Shown in pieces: positions 14,264-22,682 of a stretch of 52,863 nucleotides of DNA. The stretch's first letter is position 1. Each line of letters begins with the position of its first letter. The position numbers and the translations under genes were made by a program. The DNA is taken from contig CAJLFU010000012.1 of NCBI GenBank assembly GCA_905205995.1, forward strand, positions 1-52,863, in the 5' to 3' direction. Under the pieces are notes generated by a model, which was not told the origin of the DNA, ran no database searches, and saw only the letters and a program-made list of their open reading frames with translations. The stretch comes from an uncultured Haemophilus sp. (GTDB lineage Bacteria > Pseudomonadota > Gammaproteobacteria > Enterobacterales > Pasteurellaceae).

Positions 14264-16232
14264 CCAGTCTTGGTATTCAATCAAAGCCAAAGCCAACGAT
14301 ACGGCAGAGATCTCAATTTATGATGAGATCGGATTTTGGGGTGTATCTGCCGCGAGTTTTGCGCAGGACTTAAAAGGCTGCGGAAATAATCTCAAGCAGA
14401 TTAACCTACACATCCACTCGCCAGGCGGTGATGTATTTGACGGGATCGCCATTTACAACTTGCTAAAAAATCACCCGGCAAATGTGACAGTTTACATTGA
14501 CGGTTTAGCAGCAAGTATGGCGAGCGTTATTGCGATGGCTGGTAATGAGGTAATCATGCCTGAAAATGCAATGATGATGATCCATAAGCCTTGGGGTATC
14601 CAAGGTGGCGATGCAGAGGATATGCGCAAATATGCTGACCTATTAGATAAGGTTGAAAATACGCTAATTCCTGCTTACGCAAATAAAACAGGGAAAACAC
14701 CCGAAGAATTAGCAGAAATGCTATCAGCAGAAACTTGGCTCAACGGAAAAGAATGTGTTGAACAAGGATTTGCCGACAAATTAGCCGAACCACTTGTGGC
14801 GATGGCGTCTATTAAATCACGAAAACTAGAGGACTTTGAAAATATGCCAAAAGCAATGAAAGATATGTTGTTTAAGCCACAAGGCAACGCTGGCTCAAAT
14901 CCAGCACCACAAGCAACACCAACTGAACAATCAGCGCCAGTAAATCAAACTCAAACTGTGACAGTAGATAATACTGCACAAGTGCAAGCTGATTTAAATA
15001 AACGCAATGCGGATATTAAAGCCGTATTTGCTCCGTTTGGCTCAGCTCACAGCGATTTGTTAGTAGAGTGCTTAGGTGATTTATCAATTACCGCAGAGCA
15101 AGCAAAAGACAAATTATTAGCAAAACTTGGTGCTAACACCACACCAAGCGCAGCGCCTACCGCATACGCTGGTAATGGTAATATTGTTGGCGACAGTGTT
15201 AAACAATCATTGTTAGCACGTGCAGGTATTGATAAGGATCAATCAAACACAAAAGCTAACGCATATAGCGGTATGAGCTTGCGAGAGTTAGCACGCGCAT
15301 CACTTACAGATCGTGGCGTTAGTGTTGCAGGTCAAAATGCAATGGGTATCGTTGGATTAGCGTTCACGCACTCAAGCTCAGACTTTGGTCAAATCTTAAT
15401 TGATGTGGCGCATAAATCATTATTAAAAGGCTGGGAAAGTGCGGTAGAAGATTATGAGAAATTCACTACTCGTGGCACTCTAACCGATTTCCGCGCAACC
15501 AAACGCGTTGGTCTTGGTGGTTTTAGTTATCTCCCTGAAGTTGGCGAGGGTGAAGAATACAGCTACGGTAAGATTGGTGATGAGGGTGCGAATGTAGCGC
15601 TTGCAACATACGGTCAATTATTCTCAATCACTCGTCAAGCTATCTTGAACGATGATATGCACCTCTTGACTAAAATCCCTGAGAAAATGGGGCAAGCTGC
15701 AAAAGCAACCATTGCTAAATTAGTGTTCGCACTTTTAACCGGTAATGCTATTGCTCAAGACGGTAAAAAATTATTTGATACGTCACACAACAACGCATTC
15801 AACAACGCGGCACTAGACATTACAAACATTGATAAAGCTATTCAAATGATGAATGGTTTCGTTGATGCAAGTGGTCAGCCTTTAGCTATCGAGCCTGAAT
15901 TCTTGTTAGCGCCAACGTCTTTATACACTCGTGCTAAACAATTATTAGGCTCTACAAGCGTAGAGGGTGCGGATATTAACTCGGGAATCATCAATCCATT
16001 GCAAGGTGTTGTAGATCCAATTAAATCTGCTCGTTTACAAATTGCAAATCCGAAAGAATGGTACTTGATCAATAAAGAGGCTATTGAGGTTTCATATCTT
16101 GATGGCATTGATACACCATACATCGAGCAACAACAAGGCTTTACCGTTGATGGTGTAGCCACTAAGGTTCGCATTGATGCAGGCGTGAACGTGATCGACT
16201 ATCGCGGCATTGTTAAAGTTACAAATAAGTAA
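14199..16232 (+). CDS. ClpP-like prohead protease / major capsid fusion protein
   Basis: A 677-residue fusion. Residues 1-210 are a ClpP-fold protease: HSPGGDVFDGIAIYN, the nucleophile Ser106 in DGLAASMAS, and His129 in MMIHKPWG; the third catalytic position appears to be Glu178 in SAETWLNG rather than Asp, read by alignment to ClpP by eye. A Pro/Gln/Thr-rich linker and a helical scaffold-like stretch span about 215-345. The rest is a Mu-type major capsid domain (SLRELARASLTDRG, FTTRGTLTDFRATKRVGLGG). In most phages these are separate genes; this fused form is known in some prophages. Self-cleavage would release capsid protein during prohead maturation. Confidence 0.92.
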   Translation: MTKQKMILSPVAMATSATKTNNQSWYSIKAKANDTAEISIYDEIGFWGVSAASFAQDLKGCGNNLKQINLHIHSPGGDVFDGIAIYNLLKNHPANVTVYIDGLAASMASVIAMAGNEVIMPENAMMMIHKPWGIQGGDAEDMRKYADLLDKVENTLIPAYANKTGKTPEELAEMLSAETWLNGKECVEQGFADKLAEPLVAMASIKSRKLEDFENMPKAMKDMLFKPQGNAGSNPAPQATPTEQSAPVNQTQTVTVDNTAQVQADLNKRNADIKAVFAPFGSAHSDLLVECLGDLSITAEQAKDKLLAKLGANTTPSAAPTAYAGNGNIVGDSVKQSLLARAGIDKDQSNTKANAYSGMSLRELARASLTDRGVSVAGQNAMGIVGLAFTHSSSDFGQILIDVAHKSLLKGWESAVEDYEKFTTRGTLTDFRATKRVGLGGFSYLPEVGEGEEYSYGKIGDEGANVALATYGQLFSITRQAILNDDMHLLTKIPEKMGQAAKATIAKLVFALLTGNAIAQDGKKLFDTSHNNAFNNAALDITNIDKAIQMMNGFVDASGQPLAIEPEFLLAPTSLYTRAKQLLGSTSVEGADINSGIINPLQGVVDPIKSARLQIANPKEWYLINKEAIEVSYLDGIDTPYIEQQQGFTVDGVATKVRIDAGVNVIDYRGIVKVTNK

Positions 16233-16253
16233 CTCAGAACCTATTAAATAGTG

Positions 16254-16284
16254 ACCGCACTTTTGATCAAAGTGCGGTTTTTTA
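16254..16284 (+). terminator. Uptake-sequence terminator after the capsid gene
   Basis: ACCGCACTT (16254-16262) and AAGTGCGGT (16270-16278) are a full inverted uptake-signal pair with a seven-base loop, followed by TTTTTTATT. It sits between capsid and decoration-like genes and would create 3' ends that set the capsid mRNA level. Confidence 0.85.
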
Positions 16285-16311
16285 TTAAATAAATCATAGG
16301 ATTAATTGAAT

Positions 16312-16632
16312 ATGTCTAAAAATTATGTACAAGATGGCAATACAGTACGCTTTACCGCGACCACTGCCATGAAGAGTGGTGATGTTGCAATGATCGAAAA
16401 TCTTGCAGTTGTTGCAGAAAGTGATATTGCTCAAAATGGTGTAGGCGTTGGCTTAACTACTGGTGTGTTTACCGTTAAAGCTAAGGCATCTGACGATATT
16501 AAACAAGGCGCAGTTGTTTATTGGTCAGCAGATGGTGCAACAACTACCGCAGGCAGTAACAAACGCTTAGGTGTTGCGTGGCGCGCAAGCGGTGCATCAG
16601 TGGAAACCGTAGATGTCAAGATCAACGCTTAG
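16312..16632 (+). CDS. DUF2190-type capsid decoration/stabilisation protein
   Basis: A 106-residue protein starting MSKNYVQDGNTVRFTATTAM. The pattern KSGDVAMIENLAVVAESDIA, a central GVFTVKAKASDDIKQGAVVYW and LGVAWRASGAS match DUF2190, small beta-rich proteins found next to the major capsid gene and likely decorating the shell. ATG 16312 is used rather than the in-frame TTG at 16306. It overlaps the next gene by 20 bases. Confidence 0.8.
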   Translation: MSKNYVQDGNTVRFTATTAMKSGDVAMIENLAVVAESDIAQNGVGVGLTTGVFTVKAKASDDIKQGAVVYWSADGATTTAGSNKRLGVAWRASGASVETVDVKINA

Positions 16633-16918
16633 TCCGTTTGATGTAGCAATCTCACAGGCGGACAAAGTCATTACTGATGTGATGATGTCCGTCTATGTTA
16701 TCAACGGCAAAAAATACAAAGCGGTGCTTGATGAGACACCGAAAGAAATGGAGCCGATGAATGGTGTTTACCGTACGTTGACAATGTTTAAATCCTCAGG
16801 TTACAAGCCTAAAAAAGGGGATAAAACAACCATTAACGGTGTGGATTATGTTGTTACAGGGTTTACGTTTAACAGCGGCACTATCATGCTCCAGTTAGAG
16901 GAGGATGCAAGTTACTGA
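16613..16918 (+). CDS. Head-tail connector, gpFII-like
   Basis: A 101-residue beta-rich protein. The organisation resembles lambda gpFII: an N-terminal FDVAISQADKVI segment, VYRTLTMFKSSGYKPKKGDK in the middle and NGVDYVVTGFTFNSGTIMLQ near the end. The family forms the ring that joins filled heads to tails. Position between capsid decoration and gpZ-like genes is where FII lies in lambda. Similarity is at pattern level only, so the assignment is moderate. Its stop overlaps the next ATG (TGATG). Confidence 0.65.
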   Translation: MSRSTLSPFDVAISQADKVITDVMMSVYVINGKKYKAVLDETPKEMEPMNGVYRTLTMFKSSGYKPKKGDKTTINGVDYVVTGFTFNSGTIMLQLEEDASY

Positions 16919-17463
16919 TGGCAATTAATGACGACGTCGAGAAAGCCAAAAAGGCCCTAACGGATATTGATAAAAAAGCAGTCCCTCAAGCTATGGCGAG
17001 AACAATTAACAATGTCGCTGCCAAAGTTATGGTGAGAGCTGTAATAGATACATCTAAGAAAGTAGATGTGCCTAAGCGCTTTATTAAAGGTCGAGCCAAG
17101 CTAGAACGTGCCAAGCCAAGAAGATTGAGCGCTTTTATCAAGGTTAATAGAGGAAATATTCCTGTAATCAGACTAATTAAAGGTGACGGAAGATTTATTC
17201 GAAGAGGCGAGAATAAAGGTCAATTAAAAGTCGGAAATCGTTTTTTCCAAAGAGCATTTATTCAAAAGCTACAAAACGGAAGAACGCAAGTAATGCAGCG
17301 ACAAGGAAAAGACCGTTATCCAATAGATGTAGTCAAAATTCCGCTCAAAATTCCACTTACAGAGGCGTTTCACGCAGAGGTAAAGCGAGCGTACGAAAAT
17401 GAAATGCCAATGGAGTTGAGAAGTCAATTAATTAGGCAAATACAAATAGTGGTTAAGAAATGA
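16918..17463 (+). CDS. Minor tail protein Z-like (tail completion)
   Basis: A 181-residue basic protein clearly related to lambda gpZ: AINDDVEKAKKALTDIDKKAVP at the start, IKVNRGNIPVIRLIKGDGR near 73, AFIQKLQNGRTQVMQRQGKD near 113 and YPIDVVKIPLKIPLTEAF near 135, matching lambda segments in order. gpZ acts late in tail assembly, needed for correct DNA positioning in the connector. It is overlapped at both ends by neighbours with four-base ATGA/TGATG junctions, so translation is coupled. Confidence 0.92.
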   Translation: MAINDDVEKAKKALTDIDKKAVPQAMARTINNVAAKVMVRAVIDTSKKVDVPKRFIKGRAKLERAKPRRLSAFIKVNRGNIPVIRLIKGDGRFIRRGENKGQLKVGNRFFQRAFIQKLQNGRTQVMQRQGKDRYPIDVVKIPLKIPLTEAFHAEVKRAYENEMPMELRSQLIRQIQIVVKK

Positions 17464-17864
17464 AAATTCATTCAGAAATCAGGCAGGCTGTTATTAATGC
17501 TTTAAAGCCGTATTTACCAAAGGTTAAGGAGTTTAGTAATGGCAAACCATCATTCACCGATATCGAAACCCAAAGTCCAACAATTGCAGTGTTTATTAGT
17601 AATGTTACGCCAACTGGTTATTTAGACGGAACATTACAGGCGACACTACACGTTGCGGCATTTATGCGTTCGGCATCGAGAGAAGATGACTTAGATAAAC
17701 TTGCTCAAGAAATCTATGAAAGCGGTATCGTTGAAGCATCATTATCAAGCCTAACTGAAACAACTTCGTTCTCGTCTTTTGATTACGATCAGGACGAGCA
17801 AATGGCAACGTGGATCGCTGCCGACATCCAATACAACATCACTTATGAGGTCAATAATGGCTAA
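17460..17864 (+). CDS. Tail terminator protein U-like
   Basis: A 134-residue protein matching lambda gpU in layout: HSEIRQAVINALKPYLPKVK, GKPSFTDIETQSPTIAVFIS, LDGTLQATLHVAAFMRSASR, and a C-terminus SFDYDQDEQMATWIAADIQY followed by NITYEV. gpU forms the hexameric ring that stops tail-tube growth at the length set by the tape measure. It overlaps gpZ by four bases and the tail tube gene by eight. Confidence 0.9.
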   Translation: MKIHSEIRQAVINALKPYLPKVKEFSNGKPSFTDIETQSPTIAVFISNVTPTGYLDGTLQATLHVAAFMRSASREDDLDKLAQEIYESGIVEASLSSLTETTSFSSFDYDQDEQMATWIAADIQYNITYEVNNG

Positions 17865-18360
17865 AAAAGACACAACACCGATGAAAGGCGCAGGTACGCA
17901 GTTTTTTCGTTTGAAAGATGAAAAAGAAACCACTGCTATTCAAGGTGGCACAATTTCAGCGGCAGAAATCAAAAAAGCCGACAACTGGGAGCGTATTGCA
18001 AAAATTAAAGAGTTATCGCCTGGCGAAGTTACTGCGGAAAGCTATGAAGATAACTACTTAGACGATCCAAACGCAGAATGGAAATCAACAAGCCAAGGTG
18101 CTAAGTCAGCAGGTGAAACATCTATCACTCTTGCATGGTTGCCTGGTGATACAGCTCAGCAAGCTATTGTCAAAGATTTTGATAATGGCACAAAAAAATT
18201 CTACTTGGTTGTATATCCAAATGGTACTCGAGATGTGTATTTCGCTTGGGTATCATCTTTGGGTAAAGCTGTCCCTCAAAATGAAACAATGACACGCACA
18301 ATCAAGCTAACTAATGTTGGGAAACCATTATTAGCCGAAACAAATCAGGCAGGTGATTAA
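17857..18360 (+). CDS. Major tail tube protein V-like
   Basis: A 167-residue protein starting MAKKDTTPMKGAGTQFFRLK. The N-terminal tube domain fits gpV: AEWKSTSQGAKSAGETSITL, then TLAWLPGDTAQQAIVKDF and KFYLVVYPNGTRDVYFAWVS. Lambda gpV (246 residues) carries a C-terminal Ig-like decoration domain; this protein ends after the tube domain, so the tail should lack those knobs. ATG 17857 overlaps the gpU stop (ATGGCTAA); a longer reading from 17779 lies wholly inside gpU. Confidence 0.9.
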   Translation: MAKKDTTPMKGAGTQFFRLKDEKETTAIQGGTISAAEIKKADNWERIAKIKELSPGEVTAESYEDNYLDDPNAEWKSTSQGAKSAGETSITLAWLPGDTAQQAIVKDFDNGTKKFYLVVYPNGTRDVYFAWVSSLGKAVPQNETMTRTIKLTNVGKPLLAETNQAGD

Positions 18361-18362
18361 TC

Positions 18363-18761
18363 ATGTTAAAACAAATCAAGTTTGAAGTTAATGGGCAAGT
18401 TCTTCAGTTATCCGCACTGTCTGCTTTAGATTATCTTGAATATGTCGAGTACATGAATTCGCTCGAAAAGCCTGATCCAATTAAGGCGGAAGATACAGAG
18501 AAAGAGATTAATGCAAAGCTTAATAAAATGACAAGAAATAACTTATTGGCGCATGCGCGATTGATCGCTTTTTCGTTGTCACATACACAAACAGATAAAA
18601 CGATTGACGAGCTACAAAATGAAGTCTTAACAACTCTCACAAATAACGACTTCTATCTAGTTCTTGACGCTGTTCAGAATGTGTGCAACTTCCCAAAATC
18701 AGAAAATCAGGAAGAGGTAGAGCAGGCAGGCAGTGCGGGCGGTGAGCCAAAAAACGCCTAG
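18363..18761 (+). CDS. Tail assembly chaperone G-like
   Basis: A 132-residue protein with lambda-gpG-like content: LQLSALSALDYLEYVEYM near residue 14, NLLAHARLIAFSLSHT near 59, and a C-terminal acidic tail QEEVEQAGSAGGEPKNA. It binds tape measure protein and recruits tail tube subunits but is not in the finished tail. The last codons contain A AAA AAC (18749-18755) in the correct phase for -1 slippage onto the T frame, producing the GT fusion. Confidence 0.9.
   Translation: MLKQIKFEVNGQVLQLSALSALDYLEYVEYMNSLEKPDPIKAEDTEKEINAKLNKMTRNNLLAHARLIAFSLSHTQTDKTIDELQNEVLTTLTNNDFYLVLDAVQNVCNFPKSENQEEVEQAGSAGGEPKNA
18749..18755 (+). promoter_or_regulatory. -1 programmed ribosomal frameshift site (A AAA AAC)
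   Basis: The G frame reads CCA AAA AAC GCC TAG. The heptamer A AAA AAC fits X XXY YYZ with zero-frame codons AAA and AAC in P and A sites. After slipping, reading continues CGC CTA GAG into an open -1 frame through to 19084. Lambda uses GGGAAAG at the same place. Expected GT fusion: about 131 G residues plus 109 T residues, 240 in all. Confidence 0.9.
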
Positions 18762-19084
18762 AGGCCGAACTTGATTTTGTTTTAAAGCTTGCGCACGAAT
18801 TCAAACGTGCGGACTATCGAAGAATGCTCCGTGAGATGTCTCTTGCGGAGTATTTTTCTTGGTACAAATATTTCGGAAAACGACCTTTCACGTTAGAAAT
18901 GCTTGATTATGGTTACGGAATAATGACAAGTTCGGTCTATAACTGCGCTGCCGCTAAACAGGTTGTAACGGCTAGGGATTTCTCTATCTTTAATTATGAC
19001 GAGCCGTCAAGAGAAATGACGGACGAGGAAATGATGGAGGTTTCTGCTGCAAATTCAGGAGTATTGAGAATTGGATCAGATTAG
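18755..19084 (+). CDS. T part of the GT tail assembly chaperone (frameshift product)
   Basis: This -1 frame has no supported start of its own near the G stop and reads RLEAELDFVLKLAHEFKRAD then MLREMSLAEYFSWYKYFGKR and on to GVLRIGSD. LAEYFSWYKYFGKRPF resembles the LSxxEFxxWxxYY pattern of phage T/GT chaperones. It is expected to be made only as the C-terminal domain of GT, which binds tube protein while the G part binds the tape measure. An internal ATG at 18824 exists but lacks a good ribosome site. The end overlaps the tape measure start by 14 bases. Confidence 0.88.
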   Translation, partial: RLEAELDFVLKLAHEFKRADYRRMLREMSLAEYFSWYKYFGKRPFTLEMLDYGYGIMTSSVYNCAAAKQVVTARDFSIFNYDEPSREMTDEEMMEVSAANSGVLRIGSD

Positions 19085-21446
19085 TAATTTAAAAATCAAA
19101 CTCGAGGCAGAGACAGCCAAATTTACCGAAGAAATTAATAAGGCACGCAAATCTCTAGACGGGTTTGGGAAAACCACTGGTGGCATCAATCTCACAAAAA
19201 TTGCGATCGGTGGATTAGCTACAGCGGCATTAGCTGCCACTGGTGCAGTAGTTTCTTTTGTTGGCTCTTTGGGTGATGGCATAAAGATCTTTGAAGAAAC
19301 TGAGCGATACATGGCAAGAACAGAGGCTCAACTAAGAGCAACTGGATCGGCTGTTGGTTTTTCTTCTTCTGAGATGGATAAATTTGCCCGCTCTGTCGCT
19401 ATGAATACGCTCGCTAGCACCGATGGTGTGCGACAAGCGATGTCAGTAATGATGACGTTTAAAAGCGTTACTGGGGAATCATTTAAAGAGGCGATTAAAC
19501 TATCACAAGATTTAGCTGAGACATTTGGCACTGATATTTCAAGCGAAGCTAGAAATCTTGGTCGAGCTTTAGAAAGTCCAGCTGAGGCAATATCTATCCT
19601 AAAAAGAAAAGGTATTGAGCTTACATCTGAACAGCAAAATTTAATCAATTCATTTGTCGAAACTGGCGATAAAGCTAAGGCGCAGGAAATTATATTTAAG
19701 GCGTTGCAAGATCGCGTAGGTGGCACTGGTGAATCTGCTGCAAGTGGAACATTATCAGGCTCTCTTGATACGCTTGGGCAAGTAACGGATGAATTAAAAG
19801 AACAGTTTGCCGAAACCACAGGCATTACAAAATTTTTTAAAAGTGCTGTTGATAGCCTTTCAGGAGCTTTCGTTAGATTAACCAAGGCGATGAAAGGCGT
19901 AGATACTGCGACCCATGTAAAAAATCTTGAAAATGAAATTTCAATTTTAGAGAAATCTAAGAAAGCATTAGAACAACAGTTTGAATCTGGTGCCTTTGAT
20001 GGTAGCGATGAAGTTTTAGCTGCGATGCGTGAGCAAATGGACCAACAGCAAGCTAACTTAGATAAGGCTAGAGCAAAACTAAAAGAAGAACAGGATAAAC
20101 AAAAGGCAGAGGCTGATGCCGCTGAATCAAAACGTAAGAAAGCAGAGCAGGAAGAAAAAGAGAATGCAGGGAAGGCTCAACTTGAAAAGATTGAAGATAA
20201 GCTAAAATCTCGACAACAGAAACTAACTGAGCAACACGAGAAAGACAAGAAAGCCATCCAAAATCTTGTGTTGAGCGAAGTTGAGATTAAGAAACGCGGC
20301 TTTGAAACGATTGATCAGTTAAGAAAGGCAGAGCTTAATAAGCTTGAACAAAACTACAATGAACAAATCGCGACAATAAACAAAGGCGAAAATAAAAAAA
20401 CGTCAGCGAAATCAAGCCGCGGTTCTCGTAGTAAGACAAACGATGTATCGTCTCTAGATATGCAATACGCTAACGAGATGCAGAAATTGGAATTACAGCA
20501 TCAACAACGTATAGCCAAGATTAACGGAATGGCTATTTCTGAGAAAGATGCTAAAGAGCGTAATTTTAGTAGTGCGTTAGAGTTGAGAAAACACTATCTA
20601 GCGCTAGAGGCACAAGCATACGATCAAGCTTTAGAGAAACAGAAAGCGAAAGAGATTAAAGAAGATAATGACAGAGCTAATAAAGTTCGGTCATTCTTTA
20701 ATGATATTCGAGGTTCTGGAAATGATCCGTATGTGCAAAGCGATATCACTAGAGAAGATCAGCTTGTTAAGGCTCAAGAGTTATACGAACAACAGTTAAT
20801 CAACGTTCAGCAGTTTGAAGAGGCTAAGGCGTTAATAGAAGATCAGTATAGGAAACGTAAAGAGGATTTAGATAGACAGGCGATGACGACACAGTTAAAT
20901 ATCGCTGCATCATTATTTGATGGTTTAGCTGGGTTAGCTGAATCTGCTGGCGGAAAGCAATCCGCTGCATATAGAACGCTTTTCGCTATATCTAAGTCAT
21001 TCCAAATCGCCGAATCTCTGATCAACTTACACGCGGCAGTAATGAAAGCGATGAACGACCCGACAGCAATTACACCGGCACAGAAATTTGCCAATATGGC
21101 AGCGGTTGCAAGTCAGGGGGCTGCAGTGCTTAACCAACTTAAAAGCGTTACTATCTCAGGCGCCCGTGCGAGTGGTGGTTATGTTGGTGGTGGCAGAACG
21201 TACCTTGTCGGTGAAAAAGGTCCAGAGTTATTCACGCCAGGAGCAAGCGGACAGATTACAAGTAACTCAAACTTAAATAAGGCCTTAGGTGGTTCAAGCA
21301 ATAAGTCAGTTATAATCAATCAGACAAATAATTTTGGCGATGGTGATAGCGATCCAATGTTAGCTGAAAAGATTGCTAAATTAACCAGAGCGCAAGTTTA
21401 CGATGTGCTTATAACTGAATCTAGAAATGGCGGAATGTTGAGGTAA
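19071..21446 (+). CDS. Tail tape measure protein H-like
   Basis: A 791-residue protein that sets tail length and probably enters the host envelope. A hydrophobic segment lies near residues 45-67 (IAIGGLATAALAATGAVVSF). An N-terminal tape-measure domain has AMSVMMTFKSVTGESFKEA and LSQDLAETFGTDISSEARNL. A long coiled-coil body runs to about 640, and the C-terminal GGRTYLVGEKGPELFTPGAS is a signature of lambda-type tape measures. The start is TTG at 19071 with AGGAG nine bases upstream; no ATG is suitable. Lambda H is 853 residues, so a slightly shorter tail is expected. Confidence 0.93.
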   Translation: MDQISNLKIKLEAETAKFTEEINKARKSLDGFGKTTGGINLTKIAIGGLATAALAATGAVVSFVGSLGDGIKIFEETERYMARTEAQLRATGSAVGFSSSEMDKFARSVAMNTLASTDGVRQAMSVMMTFKSVTGESFKEAIKLSQDLAETFGTDISSEARNLGRALESPAEAISILKRKGIELTSEQQNLINSFVETGDKAKAQEIIFKALQDRVGGTGESAASGTLSGSLDTLGQVTDELKEQFAETTGITKFFKSAVDSLSGAFVRLTKAMKGVDTATHVKNLENEISILEKSKKALEQQFESGAFDGSDEVLAAMREQMDQQQANLDKARAKLKEEQDKQKAEADAAESKRKKAEQEEKENAGKAQLEKIEDKLKSRQQKLTEQHEKDKKAIQNLVLSEVEIKKRGFETIDQLRKAELNKLEQNYNEQIATINKGENKKTSAKSSRGSRSKTNDVSSLDMQYANEMQKLELQHQQRIAKINGMAISEKDAKERNFSSALELRKHYLALEAQAYDQALEKQKAKEIKEDNDRANKVRSFFNDIRGSGNDPYVQSDITREDQLVKAQELYEQQLINVQQFEEAKALIEDQYRKRKEDLDRQAMTTQLNIAASLFDGLAGLAESAGGKQSAAYRTLFAISKSFQIAESLINLHAAVMKAMNDPTAITPAQKFANMAAVASQGAAVLNQLKSVTISGARASGGYVGGGRTYLVGEKGPELFTPGASGQITSNSNLNKALGGSSNKSVIINQTNNFGDGDSDPMLAEKIAKLTRAQVYDVLITESRNGGMLR

Positions 21447-21450
21447 ATGA

Positions 21451-21795
21451 ATGAAAGAATTATTTAATTTCAAAGTTCAATGGGGAATGCAGTTAGACTA
21501 TAAGCCAGAAGTTGATGTTATCGAATTTGGCGATGGTTATCAGCAACGCAGACCGAGAGCGATTAATTCTTTGCCATTATCAACTACCGTCACAATTCGC
21601 TATCACAAGACTAGAGAAAAAGAGATGATTAAATCCATTGATTCGTTCCTTGCGCGACATGGTGGATATAAATCATTTGAGTGGATTCCTCCTGGTGAAT
21701 CTAAGCGTATATTAATTGTTTGCTCTGAATGGTCTAAGGTTGATAACGGCCCTTATATTGAATATTCTCTACAATTTAAGCAAGTTTTTAATTAA
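21451..21795 (+). CDS. Minor tail protein M-like
   Basis: A 114-residue protein matching lambda gpM: FNFKVQWGMQLDYKPEVDVI, EFGDGYQQRRPRAINSLPLS, SFLARHGGYKSFEWIPPGES and YSLQFKQVFN at the C-terminus, all with counterparts in order in lambda M. gpM is part of the tail tip complex with L, K, I and J. It is separated from the L-like gene by a terminator and two moron genes, unlike lambda where M and L are adjacent. Confidence 0.92.
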   Translation: MKELFNFKVQWGMQLDYKPEVDVIEFGDGYQQRRPRAINSLPLSTTVTIRYHKTREKEMIKSIDSFLARHGGYKSFEWIPPGESKRILIVCSEWSKVDNGPYIEYSLQFKQVFN

Positions 21796-21800
21796 TTTTT

Positions 21801-21833
21801 ATGAGCCATCTTTAAATGATGGCTCATTTAATT
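21801..21833 (+). terminator. Terminator after M-like gene
   Basis: ATGAGCCATC (21801-21810) and GATGGCTCAT (21818-21827) form a perfect 10-bp stem with loop TTTAAAT, followed by TTAATTTAAT. It separates the tail operon from an inserted moron pair. Confidence 0.85.
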
Positions 21834-21870
21834 TAATATCATAAAATCGTACAACTTAAATTATTTAAAT

Positions 21871-22653
21871 ATGAATAAGAGAGTATTTTCGATTTTATTA
21901 ATCCCATTTTTTTCTATTGCAAACGAAACAAAGTGGGAGCTTTCAAATAGCAGCTCTAAAATGAGCAATGATTCAATTATATCAGCAACAATAGAGAGTG
22001 ATAATGAAGTGGAATTCGATTTCCCGTATGAGGGGAAACAGCGAGCAAAATTAAGTTTATGGACTACGACTAATTCAAATACGGATTACTTGACATTTAG
22101 TATAGAGCGAGGACAGATAGTTTGCGGAGCTGGTAAAGGCTGCAGTATTGATATAAAAGTAGATGATGAGAATGCCGTTAGCGTGAAAGGAACACAGCCA
22201 TCAGACGGAACAAGCACCTATATGACGATAGATCTTGACGCAGGCTTGGCCGCGAAATTAAAGCGAGCGAAGAAAATATTGGCTCAACCAACAATATTCA
22301 AAAATGGCTATCCGATTTTTGAGTTTAACGCTGAAAATAATCCATATCCATGTTGCAAAAAATACCCAATTTGGTCAGAGATTGACAATATAAAAAATGG
22401 AATCCTGCCGGAGTTAGTTGAAGTTGACAGCAATACAGAAAAGAAACCAATGAACATCTGCAAGTTGTTAATACCTTCATCCATACAAGATAAAAATTTT
22501 GGCTTTGGGGAATATGGCGTTTACACCAAAAAAGAAACAAAATCATCTATCGAATGGGTTGAATACGGATTCTTAGATGTCGAAAAAAACGTTTGCAAAA
22601 ACGGAACAATGACGACAACCAAATTTAAATACAAAAACATGTCAATAAATTGA
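21871..22653 (+). CDS. Secreted moron protein with signal peptide
   Basis: A 260-residue protein with an N-terminal signal peptide (MNKRVFSILLIPFFSIA, cleavage likely before Asn-Glu-Thr). Residues about 70-155 contain FSIERGQIVCGAGKGCSIDI and TQPSDGTSTYMTIDLDAGLA, then KKILAQPTIFKNGYPIFEFN; I recognise this as a recurring exported-protein module (GQxxC...GCxxxxxxDD...PSD...FEF) of unknown function. The C-terminal part is not recognised and has several Cys. Terminators before (21801) and after (23039) isolate it in the tail operon, so it is a moron. It may alter the lysogen surface or exclude superinfecting phage; no direct evidence. Confidence 0.7.
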   Translation: MNKRVFSILLIPFFSIANETKWELSNSSSKMSNDSIISATIESDNEVEFDFPYEGKQRAKLSLWTTTNSNTDYLTFSIERGQIVCGAGKGCSIDIKVDDENAVSVKGTQPSDGTSTYMTIDLDAGLAAKLKRAKKILAQPTIFKNGYPIFEFNAENNPYPCCKKYPIWSEIDNIKNGILPELVEVDSNTEKKPMNICKLLIPSSIQDKNFGFGEYGVYTKKETKSSIEWVEYGFLDVEKNVCKNGTMTTTKFKYKNMSIN

Positions 22654-22682
22654 CTATTTAAAATGATAACGTGGTGGCATCA

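Noticed and set aside
19328..19885. A 185-codon open frame antisense to the tape measure gene
   Set aside because: It lies wholly inside a well supported gene, lacks a ribosome site and has a composition typical of a reverse-strand shadow.
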